The position numbers were made by a program, and so were the translations under genes. From NCBI RefSeq assembly GCF_024171925.1, contig NZ_JAMTCO010000003.1, positions 124,001 to 188,000 on the forward strand: a stretch of DNA of 64,000 nt, written 5' to 3'. Under the pieces are notes generated by a model. It had not been told where the DNA came from, did not search any database, and saw only the letters and a list, made by a program, of their open reading frames with translations. The DNA is from Actinokineospora diospyrosa. GTDB taxonomy: Bacteria > Actinomycetota > Actinomycetes > Mycobacteriales > Pseudonocardiaceae. This document shows, in pieces, positions 19,610 through 28,226 of this stretch; position 1 is the first letter of the stretch, and every line of letters begins with the position of its first letter.

Positions 19610-21013
19610 GTGACTCCGTCGGGGATGACGCCAGTGTCGGTCGCCGAGTCCGATCTCGGCACTCCGGGGCGGGAGTTGGGCAAGGGCGGCGAAGCGGCCG
19701 TGTACGAGTTGCCGCACTACACGCTCCCGGACCGGCGCGGGCCGCTGGTCTACAAGAAGTACCGCAAACCGCACGAGGACGCGCAACGGTTGCGGCGGAT
19801 CGTCCGGCTGCGCGGGCAATTGGCGCCGCCGCGGCGCGCTGAGCTCGACCAGATCGCGGCGTGGCCGTGCAGGCTGGTCGAGGACGTGAACGGCGATGTC
19901 ATCGGGCTCGTGCTGCCGCGCATCCCCGACGAGTACATGACGACCGTGGTGAGCCCGACCGGTACCCGGTCGACCAACCCGTGCGAGGTCCAGTACCTGT
20001 TCGTCGACCCGAGCCGGGCGAAGCGCCTCGCACTGCCCACTCCGACCGCCGACGAGCGGCTCACCCTGTGCCGGGATTTCGCTGGCGCGCTCGCGTTCCT
20101 GCACGACGAGCTCGACGTGGCGTTCGGCGACATCAACCACGCCAACGAGCTGTTCAAAGTGCACCCCAAGACCGGCGTCTACTTCATCGACTGCGACGGC
20201 GTCCGCCTGCGCGGGACCATCACCACGCACCAGCAGCTCAACACGCCCGACTGGGTCCCCCCGGAGGGGAACGCGCTCAGCCCGGAGACCGACCGCTACA
20301 AGCTGGGCCTGTTCGTGCTGCGCTGCCTCACCCCGGGCGCGTCGACCTCCGGGCGGATCGATCCCTCCGCCGCGGCCAGCGTGCTCGACCAGACCGGGTT
20401 GGACCTCCTGCGCCAAGCCGTGGACGACGTCCCCGCGGCGCGACCGACGGCGGTGCGGTGGCGCCGCTACCTCAACGCCGTGCTCGGCCAGTTCGAGGAC
20501 CCGCCGCGGATCACCCGCGCCGAGGTGACCCGGCCGTTCGTGCTGCTCGGTCAACCGGTCGAGATCGCCTGGGCCGCCGACCACACCACCCGGATCGAGG
20601 TGTCGGCAGGCGGGCGCACGGTCACCGCCGACGGCGGCCTCGGCCACGGCACGGTCGCGATCGACCTGCCCGCCTCCGGCTTCGTGCAGGTGCGCGCCAC
20701 CAGCACCCTCGGCGCCGACGTGGTGCAGGTCGGCCCGGTCCCGGTGATCGAGCCGCCCAAGCAGGTCACCATGCCGATCCTGATGCCGCCGGTGGTGTTC
20801 CCGCAGCTGGACCACCTCATCCCGGTGGTGGACCTGCCCGAGCCGCCCCGGCTCGCCGGGGTGCCCGCACCCGAGGTCACGGTGGCGAGCCCGCCGCCGG
20901 GCGATCCCCTGCGACTGCACGTCGCGATGGCCCCACCGATCGCCCTCGACGAGGTCATCGGCGCGGGCCCTGTCTTCTCCTTCGACCGATCCACCCCAGC
21001 GGAAGAGGCCTGA
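19610..21013 (+). CDS. Atypical protein-kinase-like protein, copy 2, with C-terminal beta-rich extension
   Basis: A 467-residue protein. Residues about 1-300 mirror copy 1: LVYKKYRKP, FGDINHANELF, FIDCDGV. Residues about 300-467 are new: a beta-rich segment (PFVLLGQPVEIAWAADHTTR, GFVQVRATSTLGADVVQVG) resembling an Ig-like sandwich, then a Pro-rich tail. GTG 19610 is six bases after AAGGGGA. The stop overlaps the ATG of the DUF4407 gene (TGATG), so this kinase is the first gene of the coupled six-gene run to 26632. Confidence 0.8.
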   Translation: MTPSGMTPVSVAESDLGTPGRELGKGGEAAVYELPHYTLPDRRGPLVYKKYRKPHEDAQRLRRIVRLRGQLAPPRRAELDQIAAWPCRLVEDVNGDVIGLVLPRIPDEYMTTVVSPTGTRSTNPCEVQYLFVDPSRAKRLALPTPTADERLTLCRDFAGALAFLHDELDVAFGDINHANELFKVHPKTGVYFIDCDGVRLRGTITTHQQLNTPDWVPPEGNALSPETDRYKLGLFVLRCLTPGASTSGRIDPSAAASVLDQTGLDLLRQAVDDVPAARPTAVRWRRYLNAVLGQFEDPPRITRAEVTRPFVLLGQPVEIAWAADHTTRIEVSAGGRTVTADGGLGHGTVAIDLPASGFVQVRATSTLGADVVQVGPVPVIEPPKQVTMPILMPPVVFPQLDHLIPVVDLPEPPRLAGVPAPEVTVASPPPGDPLRLHVAMAPPIALDEVIGAGPVFSFDRSTPAEEA

Positions 21014-23304
21014 TGCGCGTCGCGCTCCTGCTCGCCCGGTTGGCGGGCGCCCGTCCCCCCGTCCTGCGCAAAGCCCCCGGCGACCTGATCCGGCACGCCG
21101 CGATGGGCGGCGTCCTGCTCACCACGGCCGGACTGGCCGGGGTGTCGGCCTTCTTCGCGCTGCACTCGGCGCTGGGGCTGTCGATCGCCGCGAGCGTGGC
21201 GGCCGGTGCTGGCTGGTCGGTCATCGTGCTCAACCTGGACCGGATGCTGGTCATCGGCATGGGCTCGGTTTCCGGCGGCTGGCAGCGGTTCCTGCTCGCC
21301 CTGCCCAGGATCGCCCTCGCCCTGGTGATCGGCGCGGTCGTGTCCACCCCGCTGGTCCTGCGTATCTTCCAACCGGAGATCACCGCGGAGCTGATGAGCA
21401 TGCGGGCCGAGGCGCTGGAGGAGGGCAACCGCAAGCTCGACGACGCGTTCAAGGCGATCGATGAGCTGACCAAGCAGGAGAGCGGGCTGCGGGCGGTCAT
21501 CGAGGGCCGCGAACTGCCCGCCGCCTCGCAGGACGCGGACGTGATCAGGGCCCAGCAGCGCTACGACGCCGCCGAGGCCACCTACCGCAAGGCCCAGGCC
21601 GAGGCCGAGTGCGAGCTGGACGGCACCTGCGGCACCGGCAGGCCGGGCGTCGGCGACTCGCAGCGGCAGAAGCAGCGCGAGGCCGACGAGGCCAAGGCCG
21701 ACCGGGACCGGGCGCTCGCCGAGCTGAACCGGACCATCGAGGAGGCCGAGCAGCGCATCCGCGACGGCCAGGCCAGCGCGGTGGAGGCGGCGAAGGCGAA
21801 GCTCCCCGGCGTCCAGCGGGACCTGCAGGTCGCCCAGGAGCGCAAGCGGATCGCCGAGACCGAGACCGCGGACGCCGAGAACGGCAACACCGGCCTGATG
21901 GCCAGGATGACCGCGCTGGACCGGCTCAGCGACAAGAACGCCGCCGCCGCGCAGGCGCAGCTGTTCCTCTTCCTGCTGTTCCTGTGCATCGAGATCCTCC
22001 CGGTGCTGGTCAAGCTGATCACCTCGGTCGGCGCCAAGTCCCTCTACGACCGCATGGTCGAGCGCGCCGACGACGACGCGGACAACGTCGACGAGCGGCA
22101 GGTCGCGAGCGAGCGGGCGGTGCGGGACATGGAGGACAAGGCCAAGACCGACCTGGCCCAGCAGCGCGTCGACGCCCAACTCGAGGTCGGCAAGCGCGCC
22201 ACCGACGAACTGGTCGCCCGCCAGACCGACATCGCCCTGCGCTCGGTCACCGTCTGGGCCGAACTGGCGATGCTGCGCACCGACGAGCAGCTGCAGGAGT
22301 GGTACCAGCGCAACGTCACCCACCTCAACGGCTTCGGCCCCACCGGCCCCCGCCCCAGCTCCTCGACCGGCCTGCCCACCCGCCCCAACCCCCTAACCGG
22401 CCCACCCACCCCCGCGGCACTGCGCCCCGGCACCTCCCCAACCGCCGCCCTCCCACCCTTTGGCCCCCAAGCCGCCTTGCCCGCCTCCCCGCTCCCACCC
22501 ACCGCCACCTCAACCCCCAACGGTCAGCCCGCCACCCCACCGAACCCAGCTGGCCAGGCAGCCACAACCGTCGCGATGAACGCCATCTCGCCCGCCGCCC
22601 GCCCGAACTCGAACGGCCAGGCCACGCCGCCCGCTTCGCCGACTTCGGCTGGCCAGGCGTCCGCGATGAACGCGGTCTCGCCGAACTCGAACGGCCAAGC
22701 CACTCCGCCCGCCGCCTCGCCGAACCCGGCTGGTCAGGCGACTGCGACCGCCGCGATGAACGCGGTGTCGCCGCTGGCCCCGCCCGTCGCCCTGTCCACC
22801 CCCAATGGCCAGGCCACCCCGCCCGCTTCCCCGGCCCAGACCGGGGCAGCGCCCCTTCCGTCCGGCACCGCGCCGAACCCGGCCACGTCCTGGCAGACCC
22901 CGTCGACCCCGGCGGTGGCCCCGTCGCCCGCAGCAGGCACCGCACCCAAGCCGACCGCGTACCTGCCGGACCCGAACGGCCCGCTCACCGCCGCGTCGAG
23001 CCCGGCGCCGCTGCCCAGCACCACCCCAAAGCCCACTGCACCAAAGCCCACTGCACCGAAGCCGACCGCACCGAAGCCGACCGCGCCGAAGCCGACCGCG
23101 GCGATGCCGAACATGTACGCCCCGCCGACCCCGGCGCCCACCGCCGTCCAGCCCGAGCCTGCCGCGTTCGACCCGACCGCCACCGTGCCGAACCTGACCG
23201 CGGTGTTGCCCGCGGCCGCTCGGGCGCGGCGGGGTGCGAATGGCGAGTCGACCACCCCCATGCGGCCCGTGAACGGTGCCGCCAGCCCGAAGTCCCACCC
23301 CTAG
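21013..23304 (+). CDS. DUF4407 integral membrane protein with coiled coil and long Pro/Thr/Ala tail
   Basis: A 763-residue protein. Hydrophobic segments near residues 30-50, 53-75 (IAASVAAGAGWSVIVLNLDR) and 92-115, then an acidic/basic coiled coil (about 125-310, many KAxAExE and RIAETE heptads), and a fourth membrane segment LFLFLLFLCIEILPVLVKL near 317-336: the DUF4407 arrangement. A second coiled region follows, then about 320 residues of Pro/Ala/Thr/Asn-rich tail with repeats such as NGQATPPAS and KPTAPKPTAPKPTA. It is probably the membrane scaffold of the surrounding kinase/VWA/PP2C system. AAGGAG near its end serves the next gene. Confidence 0.85.
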   Translation: MRVALLLARLAGARPPVLRKAPGDLIRHAAMGGVLLTTAGLAGVSAFFALHSALGLSIAASVAAGAGWSVIVLNLDRMLVIGMGSVSGGWQRFLLALPRIALALVIGAVVSTPLVLRIFQPEITAELMSMRAEALEEGNRKLDDAFKAIDELTKQESGLRAVIEGRELPAASQDADVIRAQQRYDAAEATYRKAQAEAECELDGTCGTGRPGVGDSQRQKQREADEAKADRDRALAELNRTIEEAEQRIRDGQASAVEAAKAKLPGVQRDLQVAQERKRIAETETADAENGNTGLMARMTALDRLSDKNAAAAQAQLFLFLLFLCIEILPVLVKLITSVGAKSLYDRMVERADDDADNVDERQVASERAVRDMEDKAKTDLAQQRVDAQLEVGKRATDELVARQTDIALRSVTVWAELAMLRTDEQLQEWYQRNVTHLNGFGPTGPRPSSSTGLPTRPNPLTGPPTPAALRPGTSPTAALPPFGPQAALPASPLPPTATSTPNGQPATPPNPAGQAATTVAMNAISPAARPNSNGQATPPASPTSAGQASAMNAVSPNSNGQATPPAASPNPAGQATATAAMNAVSPLAPPVALSTPNGQATPPASPAQTGAAPLPSGTAPNPATSWQTPSTPAVAPSPAAGTAPKPTAYLPDPNGPLTAASSPAPLPSTTPKPTAPKPTAPKPTAPKPTAPKPTAAMPNMYAPPTPAPTAVQPEPAAFDPTATVPNLTAVLPAAARARRGANGESTTPMRPVNGAASPKSHP

Positions 23305-23314
23305 AAGGAGCGAC

Positions 23315-24049
23315 ATGGAGTCCGAACGCGGGAAACTGCTCCCGTTCTACCTGGTCGTCGACGTCTCGTACTCGATGCAGGGCAAGAAGCTCGACGCGGT
23401 CGGGCGGATCATCCCGACCATTGTGGACGCGCTCGCGAAGGCGCCCATCCTGTCCGACAAGGTGCGCTTCGCGATGATCGACTTCGCCGATGACGCCCAG
23501 GTCCGGTTGCCGTTGTGCGACCTGCTCGACGAGCACATCGTGTTGCCGTCGCTGGCTACCCGGGGTGGGACCGCGTTCGGCGCGCCGCTGCGGCTGTTGC
23601 GCACCGAGATCGAGTCCAACATCAAGCAGCTCAAGGCCGACGGGTTCGCCGTGCACCGGCCCGCGGTGTTCTTCCTCAGCGACGGCGAGCCCACCGACCC
23701 CGGTGCCTGGGAGTCCGCCTTCACCGACCTGACCTACTACGACAAGGAGAAGCGGCAGGGCTTCCCCATGTACCCCAACGTGATCCCGTTCGGCGTCGAG
23801 GGCGCGGTCCCGACGACCCTGCAGCGGATGATCCACCCGGCCACCGGGTCCAAGCCGATGCGCATGTACCTCGCCGACCACAACCAGGACCCGGCGGCGG
23901 CGATCACCACCATGGCCGAGATCCTGATCTCCAGCATCCTCAAGTCCGGCCAGAGCATGGCGATGGGCAACTCGGGCATCCTGCTTCCACCGGACGAGGA
24001 CCTCCCCGGTGGGGTCAAGTCCTTCGGCGCCGATGACGACTTCGTGTGA
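23315..24049 (+). CDS. VWA-domain protein (TerY-like)
   Basis: A 244-residue von Willebrand A domain. The MIDAS metal site is complete at the start: D16-x-S18-x-S20 in VVDVSYSMQG, a threonine in RGGTAFGAPL, and FFLSDGEPTDPG. The sequence resembles TerY of tellurite-type stress loci. It lies 10 bp after the DUF4407 gene, with AAGGAG four bases before the ATG. TerY, a PP2C phosphatase and a kinase define the TerY-P triad described from comparative genomics; all three are adjacent here. The VWA domain is expected to act as a metal-dependent assembly module. Confidence 0.9.
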   Translation: MESERGKLLPFYLVVDVSYSMQGKKLDAVGRIIPTIVDALAKAPILSDKVRFAMIDFADDAQVRLPLCDLLDEHIVLPSLATRGGTAFGAPLRLLRTEIESNIKQLKADGFAVHRPAVFFLSDGEPTDPGAWESAFTDLTYYDKEKRQGFPMYPNVIPFGVEGAVPTTLQRMIHPATGSKPMRMYLADHNQDPAAAITTMAEILISSILKSGQSMAMGNSGILLPPDEDLPGGVKSFGADDDFV

Positions 24050-24987
24050 CCGGGATGTCTGCAGAGGACATGACGCAGCAGTGCGTCCCGCGCTACGTCA
24101 TCGGTGAGCCCGGTCGCGCGGCGGCGCTGGTGGTGCCCCGGCCGAGCGCCGACCTGTGGGGCCGCAAGGACACCGTGCTCGACGGGTTCCAAGTGGACAG
24201 CCCGAACGGCGCCGCGCTGGCATACGTGCGGGCTGCGAGCGTGCGCGGGTTGTCGCACCGCGCGTACGCCAAGGTCCGCCAGGACGCCTACGGCGTGCGG
24301 GTCACCGGCGACGGCCGCTACCTCGTCGTCGCCGTCGCCGACGGGCTGTCCGCCGGGGCGCTGTCGCACGTCGCCGCCGACACCGCCGTCAACCGGGGGA
24401 TCAGGCGGCTGAACGCGCTGCTCACCGGCGCGGACCAAGCCGCGGTCGAGTGGGCCCCGTTCTTCCGCGACCTGGCCGCCGACGTCGAGCGCGACTGCCG
24501 CGACGACCTGTTCGACCGCGGGGTCGCCGACGCCAACTCCCGGACGCTGCCCGAGATCGCCGCGACCATGGCCACGACGGTGTCGTTCGCGGTGCTCGAC
24601 CTCATCCCGTTCGACAGCGGGCACCGGGTGGTCATGGGCACCGTCGGCGACACCTCCGTCTGGGTGCTCGGCGACGGCGGTTGGCAGCCCACCCAACCGG
24701 TGAAGAACGACGGCGCCGACCTGCACAGCTCCGCGACGCACGCGCTCCCACTGCCCGCCGAACCGGTGCGGGCGGCGGGGTGGGTCCGCCCCGGTGAGGC
24801 GCTGGTCGTGATGACCGACGGCGTGGGGGACCCGCTCGGCCACGGCACCGGCGAGGTCGGGGCCCGGCTCGCGCAGCTGTGGCGGACACCCCCGCACGAG
24901 CTGGAGTTCACCGCCCAGGTCGGGTTCGCCCGCAAGACCTACGACGACGACCGGACGGTCGTCGCCGTGTGGCCCGCGCGAGGATGA
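24046..24987 (+). CDS. PP2C-family protein phosphatase (TerY-P triad)
   Basis: A 313-residue PP2C-like phosphatase. Metal-binding motifs: RQDAYGVRV, VAVADGLSAGALS and VMTDGVGDPLG, with a final DDRTVVAVW. About 60 residues precede the catalytic core. The GTG at 24046 overlaps the VWA stop (GTGA); ATG 24055 is an alternative. It presumably reverses phosphorylation by the neighbouring kinases. Confidence 0.88.
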   Translation: MTGMSAEDMTQQCVPRYVIGEPGRAAALVVPRPSADLWGRKDTVLDGFQVDSPNGAALAYVRAASVRGLSHRAYAKVRQDAYGVRVTGDGRYLVVAVADGLSAGALSHVAADTAVNRGIRRLNALLTGADQAAVEWAPFFRDLAADVERDCRDDLFDRGVADANSRTLPEIAATMATTVSFAVLDLIPFDSGHRVVMGTVGDTSVWVLGDGGWQPTQPVKNDGADLHSSATHALPLPAEPVRAAGWVRPGEALVVMTDGVGDPLGHGTGEVGARLAQLWRTPPHELEFTAQVGFARKTYDDDRTVVAVWPARG

Positions 24988-25916
24988 GCACCACGGTCTC
25001 ACCGTCGTCGCTCGGGCGGCTCGGCCCGATGATCGGCAAGGGGGGCCAGGCGCAGGTCTACCTCGCCCCCGCGGTGGGGTTCCCGGACGTGCCGTCGGTC
25101 GTCTACAAGAAGTACCGCCCCGGCCACAGCCCGCCCGGCGGGCTGGACCAGCTCGTCGCCCGCAGGCTGCGGCTCGACCCGGCCACCCGCGCCCGGCTGG
25201 ACAGCCTCACCGCCTGGCCGCTGCGGGTCGTCGCCGACGACGCGGGGGTGCACGGCGTCCTCGTGCGGCTCATCCCGGACTCCTTCTTCCAGGACCGGGT
25301 GCTGCCCGGCGGGGACGCCGTGCGCTCGCTGCGGGAGCTGCAGTTCCTGCTGATCGACCCGGCGCGGGCCAGCAGGCTGGGCATGCCCGCGCCGACCACG
25401 GCGCAGCGGGCGCTGGTGTGCCGCGACTTCGCCGCCGCGGTGCACCTGCTGCACAAGCTGGACATCGTCATCGGCGACATCAACCCGACCAACGCGGTGT
25501 TCCGGCTCGACCAGCGGCCGACCGCGATGCTGGTCGACTGCGACGCGGTGCGGGTGCGCGGCTCGGCGGCCGTGGTCGCCCAGCTCGACATGCCCGACTG
25601 GGAGGCACCGGAGCGGCTGCCCAGCCAGGCGACCGACCTGTACAAGCTCGGCCTGGTCGTGCTGCGCTGCCTCGCCCCCGGCGCGGGCGGGTCGGTCTCG
25701 CGCGACCTCAGCAGGGCGGCGGATGTGCTGGACCGCGAGGGGCGCGGCCTGCTCGCCGCCGCGCTGGGCCGCGACGCGGCAGCGCGGCCCTCCGCCCAGA
25801 CCTGGGGCCGCTATTTTGACCGGGTCCTGGCCGGGGTCTCCGCGCCCGTGCCGGGGTCGACCACCTCGGCGTGGCGGCGTGGACCCGGCGGAACGTGGAT
25901 CGAGGTGGCCAGGTGA
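24984..25916 (+). CDS. Atypical protein-kinase-like protein, copy 3 (TerY-P triad kinase)
   Basis: A 310-residue kinase-fold protein, more distant from copies 1 and 2. Glycine-rich IGKGGQAQVYLA, lysine in VVYKKYRPG, catalytic loop IGDINPTNAVF, and LVDCDAV in place of DFG. It overlaps the PP2C gene at its start (ATGA) and the peptidase gene at its end (GTGA). A candidate partner is the VWA protein; the Lys, Asp, Asn and Asp needed for catalysis are present. Confidence 0.85.
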   Translation: MSTTVSPSSLGRLGPMIGKGGQAQVYLAPAVGFPDVPSVVYKKYRPGHSPPGGLDQLVARRLRLDPATRARLDSLTAWPLRVVADDAGVHGVLVRLIPDSFFQDRVLPGGDAVRSLRELQFLLIDPARASRLGMPAPTTAQRALVCRDFAAAVHLLHKLDIVIGDINPTNAVFRLDQRPTAMLVDCDAVRVRGSAAVVAQLDMPDWEAPERLPSQATDLYKLGLVVLRCLAPGAGGSVSRDLSRAADVLDREGRGLLAAALGRDAAARPSAQTWGRYFDRVLAGVSAPVPGSTTSAWRRGPGGTWIEVAR

Positions 25917-26632
25917 CGCTTGCCTGCACGGTGTGCGGTGGTGAGCCGTTAGGCACGTACGAGTTGTCCATGCACGAGGAGGCGACCTGCGCGTCCCACC
26001 CGGTCGCGGCCCGGTGCACCCTCTGCGGCAGGCCGGCGCCCGACCCGCGCGCGCCCGGGTGGAGCAGGTGGGGAGCCGCCGCGCGGTGCCCGCGCTGCGC
26101 ACTCGGCGCGATCGAGACCCAAGAGGACGCCCGCGGCCAGATCCCCGAGGTCCGCGCCGCCATGGCCGCACTCGGCATCGAGCTGACCCGCCGCGTGCGG
26201 GTCACCCTCGCGGGCCACGGACCGCTGTCAGTGGAGACCACCGGCCGTGACGGCGTCCTCGGCATCACCCACCAGCAGTGGGGCCCCGCGGGCTACGCCG
26301 CGGTGTCCATCGAGATCGCGGCGGGCCTGACCCCCATCCACTTCGGCGCGACCCTGGCCCACGAACTCGGCCACGCCTGGCTCGCCGAGCGCAAGTCGGG
26401 CCCGCTCCCGCTGCCGCTGGAGGAAGGCGTGTGCGAGGTGTTCGCGGGCGCCTGGCTGAAGAAACAAGGCACCCCCATGGCCACCCGCCTACGAGCCTCC
26501 ATGGAAGCCAACCGCGACCCCATCTACGGCGACGGCTACCGCATGGTCCGCGCCGCGATCCTGCACACCGGCATAGAGTCAGTCCTGACCAGCGTCATCA
26601 AAACCGGCGCCCTCCCCCGCCCCGGCGGCTGA
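25913..26632 (+). CDS. LIM-like zinc ribbon plus DA1-like metallopeptidase
   Basis: A 239-residue protein. N-terminal CxxC pairs CTVC, CTLC and CPRC with intervening His/Cys (about residues 4-62) look like a LIM-type treble-clef zinc module. The C-terminal half has the zinc-peptidase signature AHELGHAWL followed by a third-ligand segment LPLEEGVCEVFAG, as in the DA1-like peptidase family (LIM plus DA1 in plant DA1). No signal peptide, so it is cytoplasmic. It is the last gene of the TerY-like operon, and I infer regulated proteolysis of a signalling partner. Hairpin element A lies 96 bp downstream. Confidence 0.82.
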   Translation: MTLACTVCGGEPLGTYELSMHEEATCASHPVAARCTLCGRPAPDPRAPGWSRWGAAARCPRCALGAIETQEDARGQIPEVRAAMAALGIELTRRVRVTLAGHGPLSVETTGRDGVLGITHQQWGPAGYAAVSIEIAAGLTPIHFGATLAHELGHAWLAERKSGPLPLPLEEGVCEVFAGAWLKKQGTPMATRLRASMEANRDPIYGDGYRMVRAAILHTGIESVLTSVIKTGALPRPGG

Positions 26633-27065
26633 AGGCATCCGCTGGCCCGTTGGTGCCTCGGCCGCCCATCCGCGCGAAGCGCGACATTGTCGTTGAGCTG
26701 ACCTCCAACAACACCAACCCACTAACTCTGCTCGATGCGGTGGATTTGTTTTGCGCGGGGGGACAACACCCGTAGCCTCGTTCGGCGGCTGCTGGGCCGT
26801 CCCTTGGCCCCCAGCTTTGAGCCCAGCACGGGTGTTGTAGGGGCCCCGCGCAAAACAAATCCACCGCATCGAGCACCCCCACCCGAAACCACGTCAAGCG
26901 GGCCTCTCAAGCCCCACCCACCCAGCCGCACCTAACTTGTGGAGCCCACCCAACCGGCACCTGAAACAGTCCCCGCTCAACCGCACTTCAAGCAGGCCCC
27001 GCACACCTCACCCCAACCGCACGTCAAGTCAGCCCCCAGGCAAGACCCGCGTCGACCACACTCCC
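26633..27065. other. Convergent intergenic region with hairpin element A and degenerate short repeats
   Basis: 433 bp without a gene I can support, between the DA1-like peptidase gene (+) and the polyprenyl synthase gene (-). It holds hairpin element A. To the right are several degenerate copies of a motif like AACCGCACxTCAAG followed by GGCCCC or AGCCCC (about 26890-27030). Short open frames here follow the hairpin arms and are not credible genes. Confidence 0.7.
26729..26875. repeat. 147-bp hairpin element, copy A
   Basis: A 32-bp perfect terminal inverted repeat: left arm 26729-26760 beginning TGCTCGATGCGGTGGATTTG, right arm 26844-26875 its exact complement. Inside are a second pairing (CAACACCCGT with ACGGGTGTTG) and a GC-rich inner loop with GCTGGG/CCCAGC pairing. 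The element is exactly as long as copies B (32550-32696) and C (60607-60753). It differs from B at arm positions 10, 17 and 18, always with the compensating change in the other arm. It lies in a convergent gap, so it could act as a two-way terminator; a non-autonomous mobile element is the alternative. Confidence 0.85.
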
Positions 27066-28130
27066 TCAGTGATCACGCAAGATGATCAAGTCCGCGATGG
27101 CCCGCAGCTCCGCCTCCGCGCGTTCCCCCGGCAACGCCGCCGCCAGGTGGTCCACCGCGTCCCCCAACAGCTCACCCGCGCGCGTCCTGGCCCAAGCCCG
27201 GCCCCCCGCCGACTCGACCAGGTCTGCGGCGCGCACCAGCTCCGCGGCCGTCAGCGCCTCGGTCCCCGCGTACAGCTCCCGCAACTCCCGCGCCGCCGGG
27301 GTGTCCGTGGTCAGCGCGGCCACCACCGGCAGCGACTTCTTGCGGTTCTCCAGGTCCGAGTACACCGGCTTCCCGGTGGCCGTCGGGTTTCCCCAGATCC
27401 CCAGCAGGTCGTCCACCAACTGGAACGCCACCCCCAGCCGCTCCCCGAACGACCGGAACTGGTCCACCTGACTCGGCGCCGCGCCCCCCAAGAGCGCACC
27501 GAGCGTCGTGGAGCAGGCCAGCAGTGCCCCGGTCTTGCCCTCGGCCATCCGCAGGCACTCCGCCAGCGTCACGTCCGCGCGCTGCTCGAAAGCCAGGTCC
27601 GCGGCCTGCCCCTCCTGCACCGCGAGGACACCGGCGGACAGCACGCGGGCGGCGGGCTGTGCGCGCGGGTGGTCGCTCGCGGCCAGCACGTCGAAGGCGA
27701 GGGTCAGCAGGGCGTCGCCTGCGAGGATCGCGGGGCCCAGACCGAAGACCGTCCACGCGGTCGGGCGGTGGCGGCGGGTGCGGTCACCGTCCATCACGTC
27801 GTCGTGCAGGAGGGTGAAGTTGTGCACCAGTTCGACGGCGACGGCCGCGGGCAGGGCCTCGGTGGGTGACCCGCCAACGGCCTCGGCGGCGGTCAGGACC
27901 AGGGCGGGGCGGATCGCCTTGCCCGCGTCGGCCTCGGTCGGCCTGCCGAGCTCGTCCCACCAGCCGAAGTGGTAGCCGGAGATGTGCCGCATCGCCTCGG
28001 GCAGCGAGTCCACCGCGGCGCGCAGGGCCGGGGCCAGCACGGCGCGGCTGTGCGACAGGACCTCCCTGGCCGACCGGTGACCGGCGGGGCGGCGGGTGCC
28101 TGGGACGTGGACGGTGGGGTTGGTGGACAC
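27066..28130 (-). CDS. Polyprenyl (geranylgeranyl-type) diphosphate synthase, likely encapsulin cargo
   Basis: A 354-residue all-trans prenyl diphosphate synthase. First Asp-rich motif in LLHDDVMDGDRTRRHRPTAW, second in FQLVDDLLGIWG, followed by TGKPVYSDLENRKKSLPV, typical of actinobacterial GGPP synthases. The N-terminus (MSTNPTVHVPGTRRPAGHR) is polar and probably disordered, as expected for a loading segment. The gene lies 96 bp downstream of two family 2B encapsulin genes, and polyprenyl synthases are known cargo types of that family. The start is GTG 28130. Chain length of the product cannot be read reliably. Confidence 0.9.
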   Translation of the reverse strand: MSTNPTVHVPGTRRPAGHRSAREVLSHSRAVLAPALRAAVDSLPEAMRHISGYHFGWWDELGRPTEADAGKAIRPALVLTAAEAVGGSPTEALPAAVAVELVHNFTLLHDDVMDGDRTRRHRPTAWTVFGLGPAILAGDALLTLAFDVLAASDHPRAQPAARVLSAGVLAVQEGQAADLAFEQRADVTLAECLRMAEGKTGALLACSTTLGALLGGAAPSQVDQFRSFGERLGVAFQLVDDLLGIWGNPTATGKPVYSDLENRKKSLPVVAALTTDTPAARELRELYAGTEALTAAELVRAADLVESAGGRAWARTRAGELLGDAVDHLAAALPGERAEAELRAIADLIILRDH

Positions 28131-28187
28131 GGGCCGGTCCTCGATTCAACGGGAGGGGACGGGCGGTCGTGCCCGCGGGGGAGCAAG

Positions 28188-28218
28188 CGGTGGCCCGCGC
28201 GCGGAGCACGGGCCACCG
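28188..28218 (-). terminator. Hairpin between encapsulin and prenyl synthase genes
   Basis: CGGTGGCCCG (28188-28197) and CGGGCCACCG (28209-28218) form a perfect 10-bp stem with an 11-nt loop, just after the encapsulin stop. No U-tract. Probably partial termination, which would set the shell-to-cargo ratio. Confidence 0.5.
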
Positions 28219-28226
28219 GGTTCATC

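Noticed and set aside
26579-26935. Short frames across hairpin A such as MRWICFARG
   Set aside because: They arise from the inverted-repeat arms and recur at B and C only because the DNA does.
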